A stretch of 64,000 nt of DNA, from positions 17,827-81,826 of the forward strand of contig JANLTP010000164.1 of the NCBI GenBank assembly GCA_031363055.1, written 5' to 3'. The position numbers and the translations under genes are program-made. Under the pieces are notes generated by a model, which worked only from the letters and a program-made list of their open reading frames with translations, was not told the DNA's origin and did no database searches. Shown here piece after piece: positions 17,630-26,716 of this stretch. Each line of letters starts with the position of its first letter. Positions within the stretch are counted from its first letter, which is position 1. The DNA comes from JANLTP01 sp031363055 (GTDB taxonomy: Bacteria > Pseudomonadota > Gammaproteobacteria > Burkholderiales > Burkholderiaceae_E).

Positions 17630-17670
17630 AAATTCACACTCCATCGCGAATTACGACTGAATGTGAATTT
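17630..17670. promoter_or_regulatory. Perfect 9-bp inverted repeat, candidate operator
   Basis: AAATTCACA (17630-17638) and TGTGAATTT (17662-17670) form a perfect inverted repeat with a 23-base spacer, about 85-125 bases upstream of the peptide start. The position suits the promoter of the peptide operon. No dedicated regulator gene is adjacent. Confidence 0.5.
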
Positions 17671-17680
17671 GTTCCCGATT

Positions 17681-17710
17681 GTTACGCTACCGACTGTTGC
17701 GCTACCGACT
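17681..17710. repeat. 15-bp tandem duplication
   Basis: GTTACGCTACCGACT is followed by GTTGCGCTACCGACT. A third, more diverged unit runs into the 3' end of the monooxygenase gene and encodes its QQSVA tail. Confidence 0.85.
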
Positions 17711-17711
17711 T

Positions 17712-18740
17712 CTACGCAACTGATTGCTGCGTCGCCGGTTGCTGCGCCTCAAACGCCTGACCGCGACCGATCTGCGCAACAATCTCATACGATCTGAGCC
17801 GTGCCGATTGCTCAAACACCGCGCCACCAATCATGAGTTCGTCAGCGCCGGTGCGCTTGATAAACGCATCCAGCTCGCGCTTGACGGTCTCGCCGGAACC
17901 GACGAACGAGCAGGACAGCATCCGGCTCGCATGAACCTTTTCGGCCGGTGTCCAGTAGGTGTCTATGTCGTCGATCGGCGGCGACAGTTGCCCACGGGCA
18001 TTACGAACCATGTCGGTAAAACGCTTTTGCAGGCTCGTGAACAAGCGGCGCGCTTCCTTGTCGGTATCGGCTGCGATGACGTTGACACACGGTACCGCAT
18101 AGGGCTTTTGCAGTTGCTCCGAGGGCTTGAAGTGTTCGCGATACACGGCCAGGGCCTGGTCGAGTGCATCGGGGGCAAAGTGCGAGGCGAACGCATACGG
18201 CAGACCGAAATAGGCCGCTACTTGCGCGCCGTACAGGCTCGAGCCGAGTATCCAGAGCGGCACTTTCAGGCCCGCTCCGGGCACCGCCCGGATTTTCTGC
18301 CCCGGCTTGACCGGCTCGAAAAATTCGCGCAGTTCCTGAATATCGTCCGGAAACTGTTCGGCGGCCATCGGGTCGCGGCGCATCGCGCGCATGGTCAACT
18401 GATCGGTGCCGGGGGCCCGCCCCAAGCCCAGGTCAATGCGGCCCGGATACAGGGACTCAAGCGTTCCGAACTGCTCGGCAATGACCAGCGGCGAGTGGTT
18501 GGGCAGCATGATGCCGCCGGAGCCGACCCGAATGGTCTTGGTGCCGCCGGCAACATAACCGATGACGACCGAGGTGGCGGCGCTCGCAATACCGGTCATG
18601 TTGTGATGCTCGGCCATCCAGTAGCGGCGATAGCCCCAGCGCTCCGCATGCTGCGCCAGATCGAGCGTGTTGTGCAGGGCATCGGCCGGCGTGTCGCCGA
18701 CGCGAACCGTGACCAGATCGAGAATGGAGAAAGGTATCAT
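17712..18740 (-). CDS. LLM-class flavin-dependent oxidoreductase
   Basis: This 342-residue protein has the bacterial luciferase-like TIM barrel of the MsnO8-type subgroup. Marks are ERWGYRRYWMAEHHN (34-48), the GSGGIMLPNHSPLVIAEQFGTLE segment and LGLGRAPGTD. It should use reduced flavin and oxygen. A helper reductase exists in the window (7000) but is far away. The C-terminal tail (QQPATQQSVA) looks like a product of local sequence duplication. Confidence 0.85.
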   Translation of the reverse strand: MIPFSILDLVTVRVGDTPADALHNTLDLAQHAERWGYRRYWMAEHHNMTGIASAATSVVIGYVAGGTKTIRVGSGGIMLPNHSPLVIAEQFGTLESLYPGRIDLGLGRAPGTDQLTMRAMRRDPMAAEQFPDDIQELREFFEPVKPGQKIRAVPGAGLKVPLWILGSSLYGAQVAAYFGLPYAFASHFAPDALDQALAVYREHFKPSEQLQKPYAVPCVNVIAADTDKEARRLFTSLQKRFTDMVRNARGQLSPPIDDIDTYWTPAEKVHASRMLSCSFVGSGETVKRELDAFIKRTGADELMIGGAVFEQSARLRSYEIVAQIGRGQAFEAQQPATQQSVA

Positions 18741-18848
18741 TGCGGTGCCATGAGTTCTTGAGGATTGATCTTACCTTGTGAGCGGCTTTGCGCCCAGTTG
18801 ACACAGGCTACACTGGCATTGATTTCCAAAACATCGAGACAAACTGTC

Positions 18849-19826
18849 ATGAAATTTTCCACCGCTTTTGCACTTCTGGCCGCCGCGTCGGTCGTCGCGC
18901 TCATTCCGAAGCCTTCAATGGCGCAGGGCTACCCGAACAAACCGATCCGCTTGATCGTGCCGTACGCGCCGGGCGGCGCAACCGATATCATTGCGCGCGC
19001 CGCTGCCTCCGAGATCAGTAAAACCATCGGTCAACCGGTCACCGTCGACAACCGACCGGGCGCAGGCGGCAACCTGGGCGCAGAGATGGCCGCACGGGCG
19101 GCGCCGGATGGCTACACCATGCTGATGTCGCCCAGCAGCCTGCATGGCATCACGCCGTTTCTGTACTCGAAGTTAAATTACGACCCCAACAAGGATCTGG
19201 CTCCGGTCATTGTGCTGGGTGCGTTTGCCAATGTGCTGGTGGTCAATAATGATGTCAAGGCGACTTCGGTCAGCGAGCTGATCGCGCTCATCAAGGCGCA
19301 GCCTGGCAAGATCAATTATGCCTCCAGTGGTAGTGGCTCGACCATCCACATGTCGGGTGAAATGTTCAAACACATGCTGAACCTGGACATTGCACACGTC
19401 CCCTACAAGGGCAGCGCGCCTGCGCTCACCGATTTGATCGGCGGCCAGGTGCAATTGATGTTCGATAACATCCCTTCGGCGATCACCCAGATTCGCGGCG
19501 GCAAACTGCGTGCGCTGGCCACCACGGGCGTCAAGCGGGCGGCGTCCATGCCGGAACTCCCGACCATGATCGAAGCCGGCCTGCCCGGTTATCAGTCGAC
19601 CGCCTGGTTCGGGCTGGCCATGCCGGCCGGCACGCCCAAGGAGATCATTGCGCGCATGAATGCTGAAGGTCAGAAGGCGACCAAGGCGCCCGAGTTCATC
19701 AAGCGCATGACCGACCTTGGCTACGACATTGTCGGTGGCACGCCCGAGCAGATGGGCTCGATGATCCAGGATGAAGTGCGTCAATGGGGTCCGGTGGTCA
19801 AAGCGTCGGGGGCCAAAGTCGATTAG
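18849..19826 (+). CDS. Bug-family (TTT) substrate-binding protein
   Basis: This 325-residue periplasmic receptor has a signal peptide (1-25, SMA-QGY). It shows the Bug marks YPNKPIRLIVPYAPGGATDIIARA, a VDNRPGAGGNLG loop and the DGYTMLM segment. Bug proteins bind carboxylates and similar small anions for TctAB-type carriers, but no TctA/TctB gene is present here. An earlier in-frame start (18765) lacks a signal peptide, so 18849 is chosen. Confidence 0.85.
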   Translation: MKFSTAFALLAAASVVALIPKPSMAQGYPNKPIRLIVPYAPGGATDIIARAAASEISKTIGQPVTVDNRPGAGGNLGAEMAARAAPDGYTMLMSPSSLHGITPFLYSKLNYDPNKDLAPVIVLGAFANVLVVNNDVKATSVSELIALIKAQPGKINYASSGSGSTIHMSGEMFKHMLNLDIAHVPYKGSAPALTDLIGGQVQLMFDNIPSAITQIRGGKLRALATTGVKRAASMPELPTMIEAGLPGYQSTAWFGLAMPAGTPKEIIARMNAEGQKATKAPEFIKRMTDLGYDIVGGTPEQMGSMIQDEVRQWGPVVKASGAKVD

Positions 19827-19880
19827 TCGAGTTGTACCCGCGATAAGCTCCCGCCCGATAAGTCCAATACGACTAAGCCC

Positions 19881-19904
19881 GATTCCGATTCCGATTCCGA
19901 CTCC
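19881..19904. repeat. 6-bp repeat, GATTCC
   Basis: GATTCC occurs three times and then GACTCC, between the Bug receptor stop and the nitronate monooxygenase start. The preceding bases repeat GATAAG/GACTAAG motifs. Confidence 0.8.
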
Positions 19905-19942
19905 GAATTTTCAATTCAACCCTTGTCTGGAGCATGACCCCC

Positions 19943-20929
19943 ATGAGAACCAAGATCACCGAGATGCTCGGTATTGAGCACCCGATCATTCAGGGTGGCA
20001 TGCACTTTGTCGGCTTTGCCGAACTGGCGGCCGCCGTGTCGAATGCTGGCGGCCTCGGTATCATCACCGGTCTGACCCAGAAGTCGCCCGAAGCACTGGC
20101 CAAGGAAATCAAACGCTGCCGCGAGATGACCAACAAGCCGTTCGGCGTCAATCTGACTTTCCTGCCGACGGTGACTTCACCCGACTATCCGGGCTACATT
20201 CGCGCGATCGTCGATGGCGGCGTCAAGGTGGTTGAGACTGCCGGCAACAATCCACAGCAGTGGCTACCCGGCTTGCATGAGGCCGGCATCAAGGTCATTC
20301 ACAAATGTACGTCGGTGCGGCACTCGCTGAAGGCCGAATCGATCGGTTGTGACGCGGTCAGCGTCGATGGCTTCGAGTGCGGCGGCCATCCGGGCGAAGA
20401 TGACATTCCGAACTTCATTTTGCTGCCGCGCGCGGCCGAAGAGCTGAAAATTCCATTCGTCGCGTCCGGCGGTATGGCGGACGGCCGTTCATTGGTGGCG
20501 GCCCTCGCGCTCGGTGCCGACGGCATCAACATGGGCACCCGCTTCATGGCCACCAAAGAAGCGCCGATTCACGAGAACGTCAAACAGGCGTTGGTCGCCG
20601 CGACTGAACTGGACACGCGACTGGTGATGCGACCCCTGCGCAATACCGAGCGGGTGTTGCGCAACGCCGCGACCGATCGGCTGCTTGCCAAAGAGAAAGA
20701 GCTCGGTGCCAATCTGAAGTTCGAGGACATCATCGAACAAGTCGCTGGCGTGTATCCGAAGATCATGCTTGACGGCGCCATGGATGCCGGCGTCTGGTCC
20801 TGTGGCATGGTGGCCGGTCTGATCCATGATGTACCCACCGTCAAGGAGCTGATCGATCGCATCATGCGAGAAGCCGACGACATTATCGGTCGTCGGCTGG
20901 CGGGCTTCTCGGCAGGGACGGTGCGCTGA
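19943..20929 (+). CDS. Nitronate monooxygenase-like FMN enzyme
   Basis: This 328-residue TIM-barrel flavoprotein has the 2-nitropropane dioxygenase marks: HPIIQGGMHFVG at the N-terminus, VDGFECGGHPGEDD with the catalytic-type His, and a phosphate-binding GGMADGRSLVAALALGADGINMGTRF. An ATG nine bases upstream is open too, but the GGAG motif is better spaced for 19943. Family members oxidise nitronates; some are enoyl reductases. Confidence 0.8.
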   Translation: MRTKITEMLGIEHPIIQGGMHFVGFAELAAAVSNAGGLGIITGLTQKSPEALAKEIKRCREMTNKPFGVNLTFLPTVTSPDYPGYIRAIVDGGVKVVETAGNNPQQWLPGLHEAGIKVIHKCTSVRHSLKAESIGCDAVSVDGFECGGHPGEDDIPNFILLPRAAEELKIPFVASGGMADGRSLVAALALGADGINMGTRFMATKEAPIHENVKQALVAATELDTRLVMRPLRNTERVLRNAATDRLLAKEKELGANLKFEDIIEQVAGVYPKIMLDGAMDAGVWSCGMVAGLIHDVPTVKELIDRIMREADDIIGRRLAGFSAGTVR

Positions 20930-20973
20930 TCCAGGCGTGCGTCGGTTGAAAGCGCTATGTTCAACCGCGAGCT

Positions 20974-21270
20974 TTATCCGCCAAAGTTGTAGGTATCGGC
21001 TGGCGAGCGCTTGGCGGCTGCGACCCGTGCTTCTGCGCGTACTTCGGCGACGCTGCGGCCAGCGAGCTTGTTATTCGTCTGTGCTTTTGCGAGGTCATAC
21101 TGATACAAATTGGGCGGGACACGGTTCAGATCGACGCTGCGATCAGGCGCCACTACGGTGATGTTTGTGTTCTTGGCGAACGCGCCGGGATACAGAAGAT
21201 CTTCAGCTTGTGCGCCGACTGCGAACAAGGCGAATCCGGAAGTGACGAGTACTTTAGCGAAGGTTTTCAT
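20974..21270 (-). CDS. Small secreted protein, DUF4148-like
   Basis: This 98-residue protein has a signal peptide (about 1-22, GAQA-EDL). The mature part ends in NKLAGRSVAEVRAEARVAAAKRSPADTYNF, which resembles the R-xx-VRAEL repeat region of DUF4148 proteins common in Burkholderiales. A TTG start four codons earlier is less likely. Function is unknown; periplasmic location is expected. Confidence 0.6.
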   Translation of the reverse strand: MKTFAKVLVTSGFALFAVGAQAEDLLYPGAFAKNTNITVVAPDRSVDLNRVPPNLYQYDLAKAQTNNKLAGRSVAEVRAEARVAAAKRSPADTYNFGG

Positions 21271-21597
21271 GAGATTTTCCAATTCAATTCAGAGGTTGAT
21301 GATTCAAGGATTTTTGACACGTTCAGATCACTGTTTTACTGAGACTTCGACGGCGTTTTTGGCGTCTGTCGATAATATGAATTGTGCGCGGCTCAAGTTT
21401 CAGCGTGGTCGCAGTCCGGGATCACCTTGAACTCAATTGGGTCTCGGAATCGTCTCAGTCGCTCGGGCATGCCTTGGCGTTCACCTCGACGGGGCAGCAC
21501 ACGAACTGGAGTGGTTTAAACTCCGCCTCAGAGAGCGATTCATCGCTAAATGCTGACGTAAAACTCCAAAATGATCAAAAGCACAGGAGGAGTATCC

Positions 21598-22575
21598 ATG
21601 CGTATCAAACTTGAACGTCGCCGTGTCATTCACGGTGCTACGGCGCTCGCCGCCACCGCAGTCGCCGGCGCGACGCTGCGAACCGTGCATGCCCAAGATT
21701 TCAAAAAGCCGCTGCGAATCATCGTTCCATTGCCGGCCGGCGGCGTTGCCGATTCTGCGGCACGATTTTTCGCCGAGCAATGGACCGGGTTAACCAAACA
21801 GACGGTGGTGATCGACAACCGGCCGGGTGGCAGTTATCTGATCGGCGTCCAGCAACTGATGAACTCGGCCGCCGACGGCAACACCTGGCTGATGCTGAGC
21901 AGCAGCATGACGGCCGCGCAGGCGGCCTTCCAGAAGTTCGATATGGCCAAGCAGATGGTGCCGATCGGCATGATCGGTACGACGCCGGCAGCGATCTTTG
22001 TGAATGCTGAGTCGCCGCACAAGACGGTGAAGGATCTGACCGACTGGATCAAGGCAAACCCCGGCAAACTGAACTACGCGGGCGTGGCCGGCGGCATCGA
22101 ACACCTTTCGACTGCGAACCTGCTCAAGCGTTACGGGCTCACCGGCACGATGATCGCGTTCAAGGGCGGACCCGACTCCTGTACCGCACTGGCTCAAAAC
22201 GAGATCCACATGGCCATTACGGCGCTGCCGATGGTCATTCCGTTCAAGGGCCGAATCCGTCCGTTAGCCCTGATGATCCCACAGCGCTCGCCGCTGACAC
22301 CCGAGGTACCGACCTACCGCGAGCAAGGTCTCGACGTGCCTGAGTTGAACTACTGGGGCGCGTTTGCCGTACCGACGGGTACCCCCACCACAACCATCGA
22401 TGCGATGCAAAAGATCATTGTGGAGGTACTCAAGGAGCCCACCTTCGTCGGCAAGCTGGCGACGCAGGGCATGATCGCCCGCACGTCCGATTCTCAGACG
22501 ATGAGCCGCATCATCGCCGAAGAAATCAAGTGGATGACGCCGGTGGCGGCGGAGCTGGATTTGAAGACCGGTTGA
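21598..22575 (+). CDS. Bug-family (TTT) substrate-binding protein
   Basis: This 325-residue receptor starts at the ATG with AGGAGG six bases upstream. The signal (LERRRVIHGATALAAT, cut near VHA-QDF) has a twin-arginine look. Bug marks: KKPLRIIVPLPAGGVADSAARF, IDNRPGGSYLIG and the NAESPHKTVKDL hinge. It is an orphan without TctAB. The upstream 300 bases hold no gene. Confidence 0.8.
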   Translation: MRIKLERRRVIHGATALAATAVAGATLRTVHAQDFKKPLRIIVPLPAGGVADSAARFFAEQWTGLTKQTVVIDNRPGGSYLIGVQQLMNSAADGNTWLMLSSSMTAAQAAFQKFDMAKQMVPIGMIGTTPAAIFVNAESPHKTVKDLTDWIKANPGKLNYAGVAGGIEHLSTANLLKRYGLTGTMIAFKGGPDSCTALAQNEIHMAITALPMVIPFKGRIRPLALMIPQRSPLTPEVPTYREQGLDVPELNYWGAFAVPTGTPTTTIDAMQKIIVEVLKEPTFVGKLATQGMIARTSDSQTMSRIIAEEIKWMTPVAAELDLKTG

Positions 22576-22615
22576 GTATGGGGGGTTGAGTAGGCGGACG
22601 GCGAGCACGTGCCGC

Positions 22616-23869
22616 CTATTTCAGACCAGCATAGGCCGCATCGACCAGCGCCTGACCGCGCTCATTGAGCAGCAGGCCACCGCCCATGCGGTTCATCGTA
22701 TAGCCAAAGGACAGGGCAAATTGCGGGTCGGCAAAGCCCATGCTGCCGCCGGCGCCGACATGGCCAAAGGCCTGTTCGCCGATGCGCACCGAATGGCCGG
22801 TCGGTAAGGTCGGGTTGTCCATGCGCAGCATGAAGCCCTGAGCGAAACGAGTGGGTATGAGCAGGGTCTGATCGCGATCGGTCTGCACCGAGACCTGTCG
22901 CATGTCTTCGATCCGCTGTGCTGAAATGAGCCGGTTGGTGCTGTTCTTGCCATGGCTGCGCGCGCTGTCTTTGAGCTTGCCGTCGTTTGTCTCGCGGCCC
23001 TTTATTTTGTGGCCAACAAACTTCGTATCAATGAACTCGCCACGATTCGCCAGCGGCTCGAACATTCGCGCCAGTGCCCGCGCATTCGAGATGCCACCGC
23101 CGCCGCCAATCTCGGCCGCATGCGCGGCGCGCGAATCGGTCTGATGACCGCCATTGTTGAGCAATGACAGGTATTGGATCGACTGGGGATTCGCTAACAA
23201 GGCGGTGGTGAAGTCACTCCTGGGCGCATCGGGCGCCGGGATGAAACGAATCACCGGCGCCACGCGCGGCTCGATTCCCTGCGGCAAACCGATCCAGAAA
23301 TCAAGACCCAGCGGCACCGCGATTTCACTGCGAAAAAACGCGCCGAGCGATTGGCCCGACACGCGCCGCACCAACTCGCCCACCAGCCAGCCGAACGAGA
23401 TCATGTGATAGCCGTTCCTGGTACCAGGCTGCCAGAATGGCGCTTCGCGGGCAAGCCGCTCGACCATGTAATCCCAATCGTAATAGCCGCCCGCTTTCAC
23501 CGGCTCGCGCAGAGCGGGCAGGCCGACCGAATGATTGAGCGTCATTATTACCGTCGCGTCCTCCTTGCCTGCCTGAGCGAATTCAGGCCAGTAGCGGGCG
23601 ACCGGTGCATCGAGTTCAAGCTGGCCGCGATCAATCAGAATTTGGGCACAGAGCGCGGTGGCTGCCTTGGTGCACGAGAACACGATCGATACCGTGTCTT
23701 CCTCCCACGGTTCGGCGGTTTTGGCGTCGCGCAGCCCGCCCCACAAGTCGACGACCTTGCGACCGCCGACGGTTACGCTGACGCTGGCGCCCAACTCCCC
23801 ATGGACTTTGAAGTTGTTTACGAAGGCCGCAGCAACGGCTTCGAATTCGCGCTCACAATGCCCTTGCAC
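22616..23869 (-). CDS. Serine hydrolase of the beta-lactamase/esterase EstB type
   Basis: This 417-residue protein has the penicillin-recognising fold. The active-site pair is Ser65 and Lys68 (SCTK), followed by a Tyr in YHMISFGWLVGELV. The late GAGGSMGFADP stretch replaces the KTG-type strand. There is no signal peptide, so cytoplasmic esterase, lactamase or amidase activity is possible. A small TAGGCGG/CCGCCTA hairpin overlaps its stop. Confidence 0.8.
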   Translation of the reverse strand: MQGHCEREFEAVAAAFVNNFKVHGELGASVSVTVGGRKVVDLWGGLRDAKTAEPWEEDTVSIVFSCTKAATALCAQILIDRGQLELDAPVARYWPEFAQAGKEDATVIMTLNHSVGLPALREPVKAGGYYDWDYMVERLAREAPFWQPGTRNGYHMISFGWLVGELVRRVSGQSLGAFFRSEIAVPLGLDFWIGLPQGIEPRVAPVIRFIPAPDAPRSDFTTALLANPQSIQYLSLLNNGGHQTDSRAAHAAEIGGGGGISNARALARMFEPLANRGEFIDTKFVGHKIKGRETNDGKLKDSARSHGKNSTNRLISAQRIEDMRQVSVQTDRDQTLLIPTRFAQGFMLRMDNPTLPTGHSVRIGEQAFGHVGAGGSMGFADPQFALSFGYTMNRMGGGLLLNERGQALVDAAYAGLK

Positions 23870-23940
23870 ACTGCCGGACGGACCTAAGTCGATTTGAGTA
23901 TTGATGGTCTGATCTTGGTTGGAATTTGGTTGTTGAGCGG

Positions 23941-24639
23941 CTAAACCTCAAGCCACTCCTGGCGAATCGCAGCATTCGCGGCCAACCCTGCCGGGTCGCT
24001 CTCGAAGACAATATGTCCATGCCCCATCAGGTAGATTCGCTTTGAGATCTTCAACGCAATGGTGAGCTTTTGTTCAACCAGCAAAATCGCCACGCCACGG
24101 CGCGCAATCTCGTCGAGCAGCACGGCCACCTGTTCAACCAGTTTCGGTGCCAGGCCTTCGGTGGGCTCATCGATGATGACCAGATCCGGGTCGCCCATCA
24201 AGGTGCGGCACATGGTCAGCATCTGTTGCTCGCCGCCCGACAGGACGCCAGCCGGGTTGTCCCGGCGGCTGGCCAGATTGGGGAACAATGCATAGGCGTC
24301 GTCGAATTTCCAGCGGCCGAACTTGCCAGCGCGCTTTAGGCCCAGCGCCAGATTTTGCTCGACGGTCAAGGTCGGAAACACCTGACGGTCCTCAGGCACA
24401 TAGCCGACACCGGCGTGCGCAATTTGATCGGGCCGCAGGCCGTTGATCGCTTTGCCCTTGAAGTGGATCTGACCGTGCGGCTGCACCAGCCCCATGATCG
24501 CTTTGCAAGTGGTCGATCGGCCAACGCCGTTACGTCCCAGGAGACTGACGATCTCGCCCTCGCCAATTTGCAGATTCACGCCTTGCAGGATGTGGCTCTT
24601 GCCGTAATAGGCGTGCAGTTCGCGCACGTCGAGCATCAT
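23941..24639 (-). CDS. livF: LivF-type ABC ATPase with Arg in Walker A
   Basis: This 232-residue ATPase of a branched-chain amino acid/amide importer has signature LSGGEQQML, Walker B DLVIIDEPTEGLAP and His switch LLVEQ. Its Walker A reads GRNGVGRSTT: the invariant Lys is Arg (codon CGA). The other LivF in the window has GANGAGKTT. It overlaps livG by four bases (ATGA). Energy coupling may rest mainly on the LivG subunit, or Arg may be tolerated in this subfamily. Confidence 0.85.
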   Translation of the reverse strand: MMLDVRELHAYYGKSHILQGVNLQIGEGEIVSLLGRNGVGRSTTCKAIMGLVQPHGQIHFKGKAINGLRPDQIAHAGVGYVPEDRQVFPTLTVEQNLALGLKRAGKFGRWKFDDAYALFPNLASRRDNPAGVLSGGEQQMLTMCRTLMGDPDLVIIDEPTEGLAPKLVEQVAVLLDEIARRGVAILLVEQKLTIALKISKRIYLMGHGHIVFESDPAGLAANAAIRQEWLEV

Positions 24640-25388
24640 GCCGCCTCGCTCCCCAGATAGGCTTCCTGCACCGCGCGATTGCTGCGAATGTTCGCTGGTG
24701 CATCGCTGGCAATCAGCTCACCATAGACCACTACCGAGATGACATCGGCCAAGCCAAAGACAACACTCATGTCGTGCTCGACCATCAGCAAGGTCTTGCC
24801 CTCGGTGACCGAACGAATCAAGGCGATCGCATGTTCGGTTTCGCCTCGGCTCATACCGGCGGTGGGCTCATCGAGCAATATGACATCGGCGCCGCCGGCA
24901 ATGGTGATGCCAATTTCCAGCGCCCGTTGTTCGGCATACGACAGCAATCCGGCCATCAGGTCACGACGGGCGCGCAGATTCAGGCGCTCAAGTAACTGGT
25001 CGGTGGCGGCATTCAGTTCACCCTGCCGACCGAGCAGTCGCCAGCACGAGTATTTGAAGCCGTGCGACCAGAGCAGCGCACAGCGAATATTCTCGAACAC
25101 GGTCATGCGCGAAAAGATCGATGTGATCTGAAAGCTGCGCGACAGCCCACGGCGATTGATGAGGTGTGGCGGCACGCCCTTGATCGATACTCCATTCAGG
25201 CAGATATCGCCATCACTGACGGCAAATCGGCCGCTGATCAAATTGAACAGCGTAGTTTTGCCAGCGCCGTTCGGACCGATGATGGCGTGTCGTTGCCCGT
25301 GCGGAATTTCAAGACTGATATCGCGAATGATTTCGGTTTTGCCAAAACTCTTGCGCACATCGCGCAGCGACAGCGCAGTGGCAGTCAT
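24636..25388 (-). CDS. livG: LivG-type ABC ATPase
   Basis: This 250-residue ATPase has Walker A GPNGAGKTT, the LivG-type signature LSYAEQRALEIG, Walker B DVILLDEPTAGM and switch His in LLMVEHDMSVVF. The frame is open far upstream to 25724, but the ATG at 25388 overlaps the livM stop (ATGA), which fixes the start. It pairs with the LivF at 23941. Confidence 0.87.
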   Translation of the reverse strand: MTATALSLRDVRKSFGKTEIIRDISLEIPHGQRHAIIGPNGAGKTTLFNLISGRFAVSDGDICLNGVSIKGVPPHLINRRGLSRSFQITSIFSRMTVFENIRCALLWSHGFKYSCWRLLGRQGELNAATDQLLERLNLRARRDLMAGLLSYAEQRALEIGITIAGGADVILLDEPTAGMSRGETEHAIALIRSVTEGKTLLMVEHDMSVVFGLADVISVVVYGELIASDAPANIRSNRAVQEAYLGSEAA

Positions 25389-26716
25389 CGAACGATCCCG
25401 CTCTCGCGCTTGATCTGGTCCAAAGTCGCATTCCAGACCTTGCCGAACGAGCGCGCCTCTCTCTTCAGCCACCAACCACCCAACACCAACGCCAGCACGC
25501 CGAATATCCACGGTCCGGCGGTTGCCGGATCGACAGTAAGCGCTCCGAACTTGAGCTTCTTGTTTTGTGAGGCGCCGATGGTCATGTACGACACCAGCTC
25601 GGCGAGCATCACAAAGCCGATCACGACCAAGAGTCCAGGAACCAGAATGCGCAGGTAAGGCCACAGCAGCTTGCGCATTTTTCCGGCCTGGTGAATGGGG
25701 GCGTGCGCCATGATGAGTCCCCACAGTCCGCCAGGCGCGTACATCACCATGACAATAAACAACACGCCGACGTACAACATCCAGGCGCTCGAGATCAGGC
25801 TGATGCCGCTTTGCAAAAGGATGACGACGATGGCGCCGAGGATCGGGCCGAAGAAGCCGCCGACGCCACCGATGTAGGTCGCCAACAGTGCGGTCGCTGA
25901 TTTGCCGGCCGAGACGGCATCGAAGGTGACGATTTCATAGAGCATCGCATAGAGGGCGCCGGCCAGACCTGCGAAGAAGCCGGACACGATGAACTGATAA
26001 AAGCGCACCATGCGGGGGTCATAGCCAACGAATTGCGCACGCTCGAAATTATCGCGTGTCGCATTGGCCATCTTGCCCAGCGGCGTCTGCGTTTGCAGGC
26101 GCATGAGGATCACCGATACCAACGCCCAGAATAGGATCAGGTAGTACATCTGCCACGGCGCGCTATAGGATGCCCCCAGGATGCTGGTATCCGTCATCCG
26201 ATTGGTCGTGACGCCACCTTCACCACCGAAGAAGGTCATGAACATCAGCGCAGCGGCAGCGACCAGCTCGCCAATGCCCATCGTGATCATGGCGAACGCG
26301 GTCGCTCGCTGTTGAGTTGCCAGATAGCCGAAGATGATGCCAAAGCCCAGTCCGCCCAGTCCGCCAATCAACGGCACCAATTCCTGCGGCAGCCAGAACG
26401 CGCCGGCCTTGATCGCGTTCAATGCGTGCGCGGTGCAATAGCCGCCCATGCCGAACAGCACTGCATGACCGAACGACAACAAGCCGGCCTGGCCCATCTG
26501 CATGTTGAATGACAACGCGAAGATGGTCATCAAGCCGATTTCGCTCAGCATGGTCAGCACAAAGCCGGAATGCCGGCCAGTCGTCCAATTGAAAAACAGC
26601 CACGGCAACGCGGCAACGACAGCCACCGACAGGTACCAGACCCAGTATTTCTTGAGGAGATTTGTGGGCGGTGCTGCTCGCGATGCCACGGTCGCTGGTG
26701 AGACGATGGTGTTCAT
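25385..26716 (-). CDS. livM: LivM-type ABC permease with C-terminal extension
   Basis: This 443-residue inner-membrane permease carries the LivM core (LSFGHAVLFGMGGYCTAHAL, GFFAGLAGALYAMLYE, GGVGGFFGPILGA). It is about 100 residues longer than usual. The extra C-terminal part (about 335-443) has two more hydrophobic segments and a charged end. It overlaps livG and livH by four bases each. Confidence 0.87.
   Translation of the reverse strand: MNTIVSPATVASRAAPPTNLLKKYWVWYLSVAVVAALPWLFFNWTTGRHSGFVLTMLSEIGLMTIFALSFNMQMGQAGLLSFGHAVLFGMGGYCTAHALNAIKAGAFWLPQELVPLIGGLGGLGFGIIFGYLATQQRATAFAMITMGIGELVAAAALMFMTFFGGEGGVTTNRMTDTSILGASYSAPWQMYYLILFWALVSVILMRLQTQTPLGKMANATRDNFERAQFVGYDPRMVRFYQFIVSGFFAGLAGALYAMLYEIVTFDAVSAGKSATALLATYIGGVGGFFGPILGAIVVILLQSGISLISSAWMLYVGVLFIVMVMYAPGGLWGLIMAHAPIHQAGKMRKLLWPYLRILVPGLLVVIGFVMLAELVSYMTIGASQNKKLKFGALTVDPATAGPWIFGVLALVLGGWWLKREARSFGKVWNATLDQIKRESGIVR

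Noticed and set aside
22590..22622. TAGGCGG/CCGCCTA hairpin as bidirectional terminator between Bug receptor and serine hydrolase
   Set aside because: The stem is only seven pairs with a long loop, and the T-run is short, so it was not listed as a terminator.
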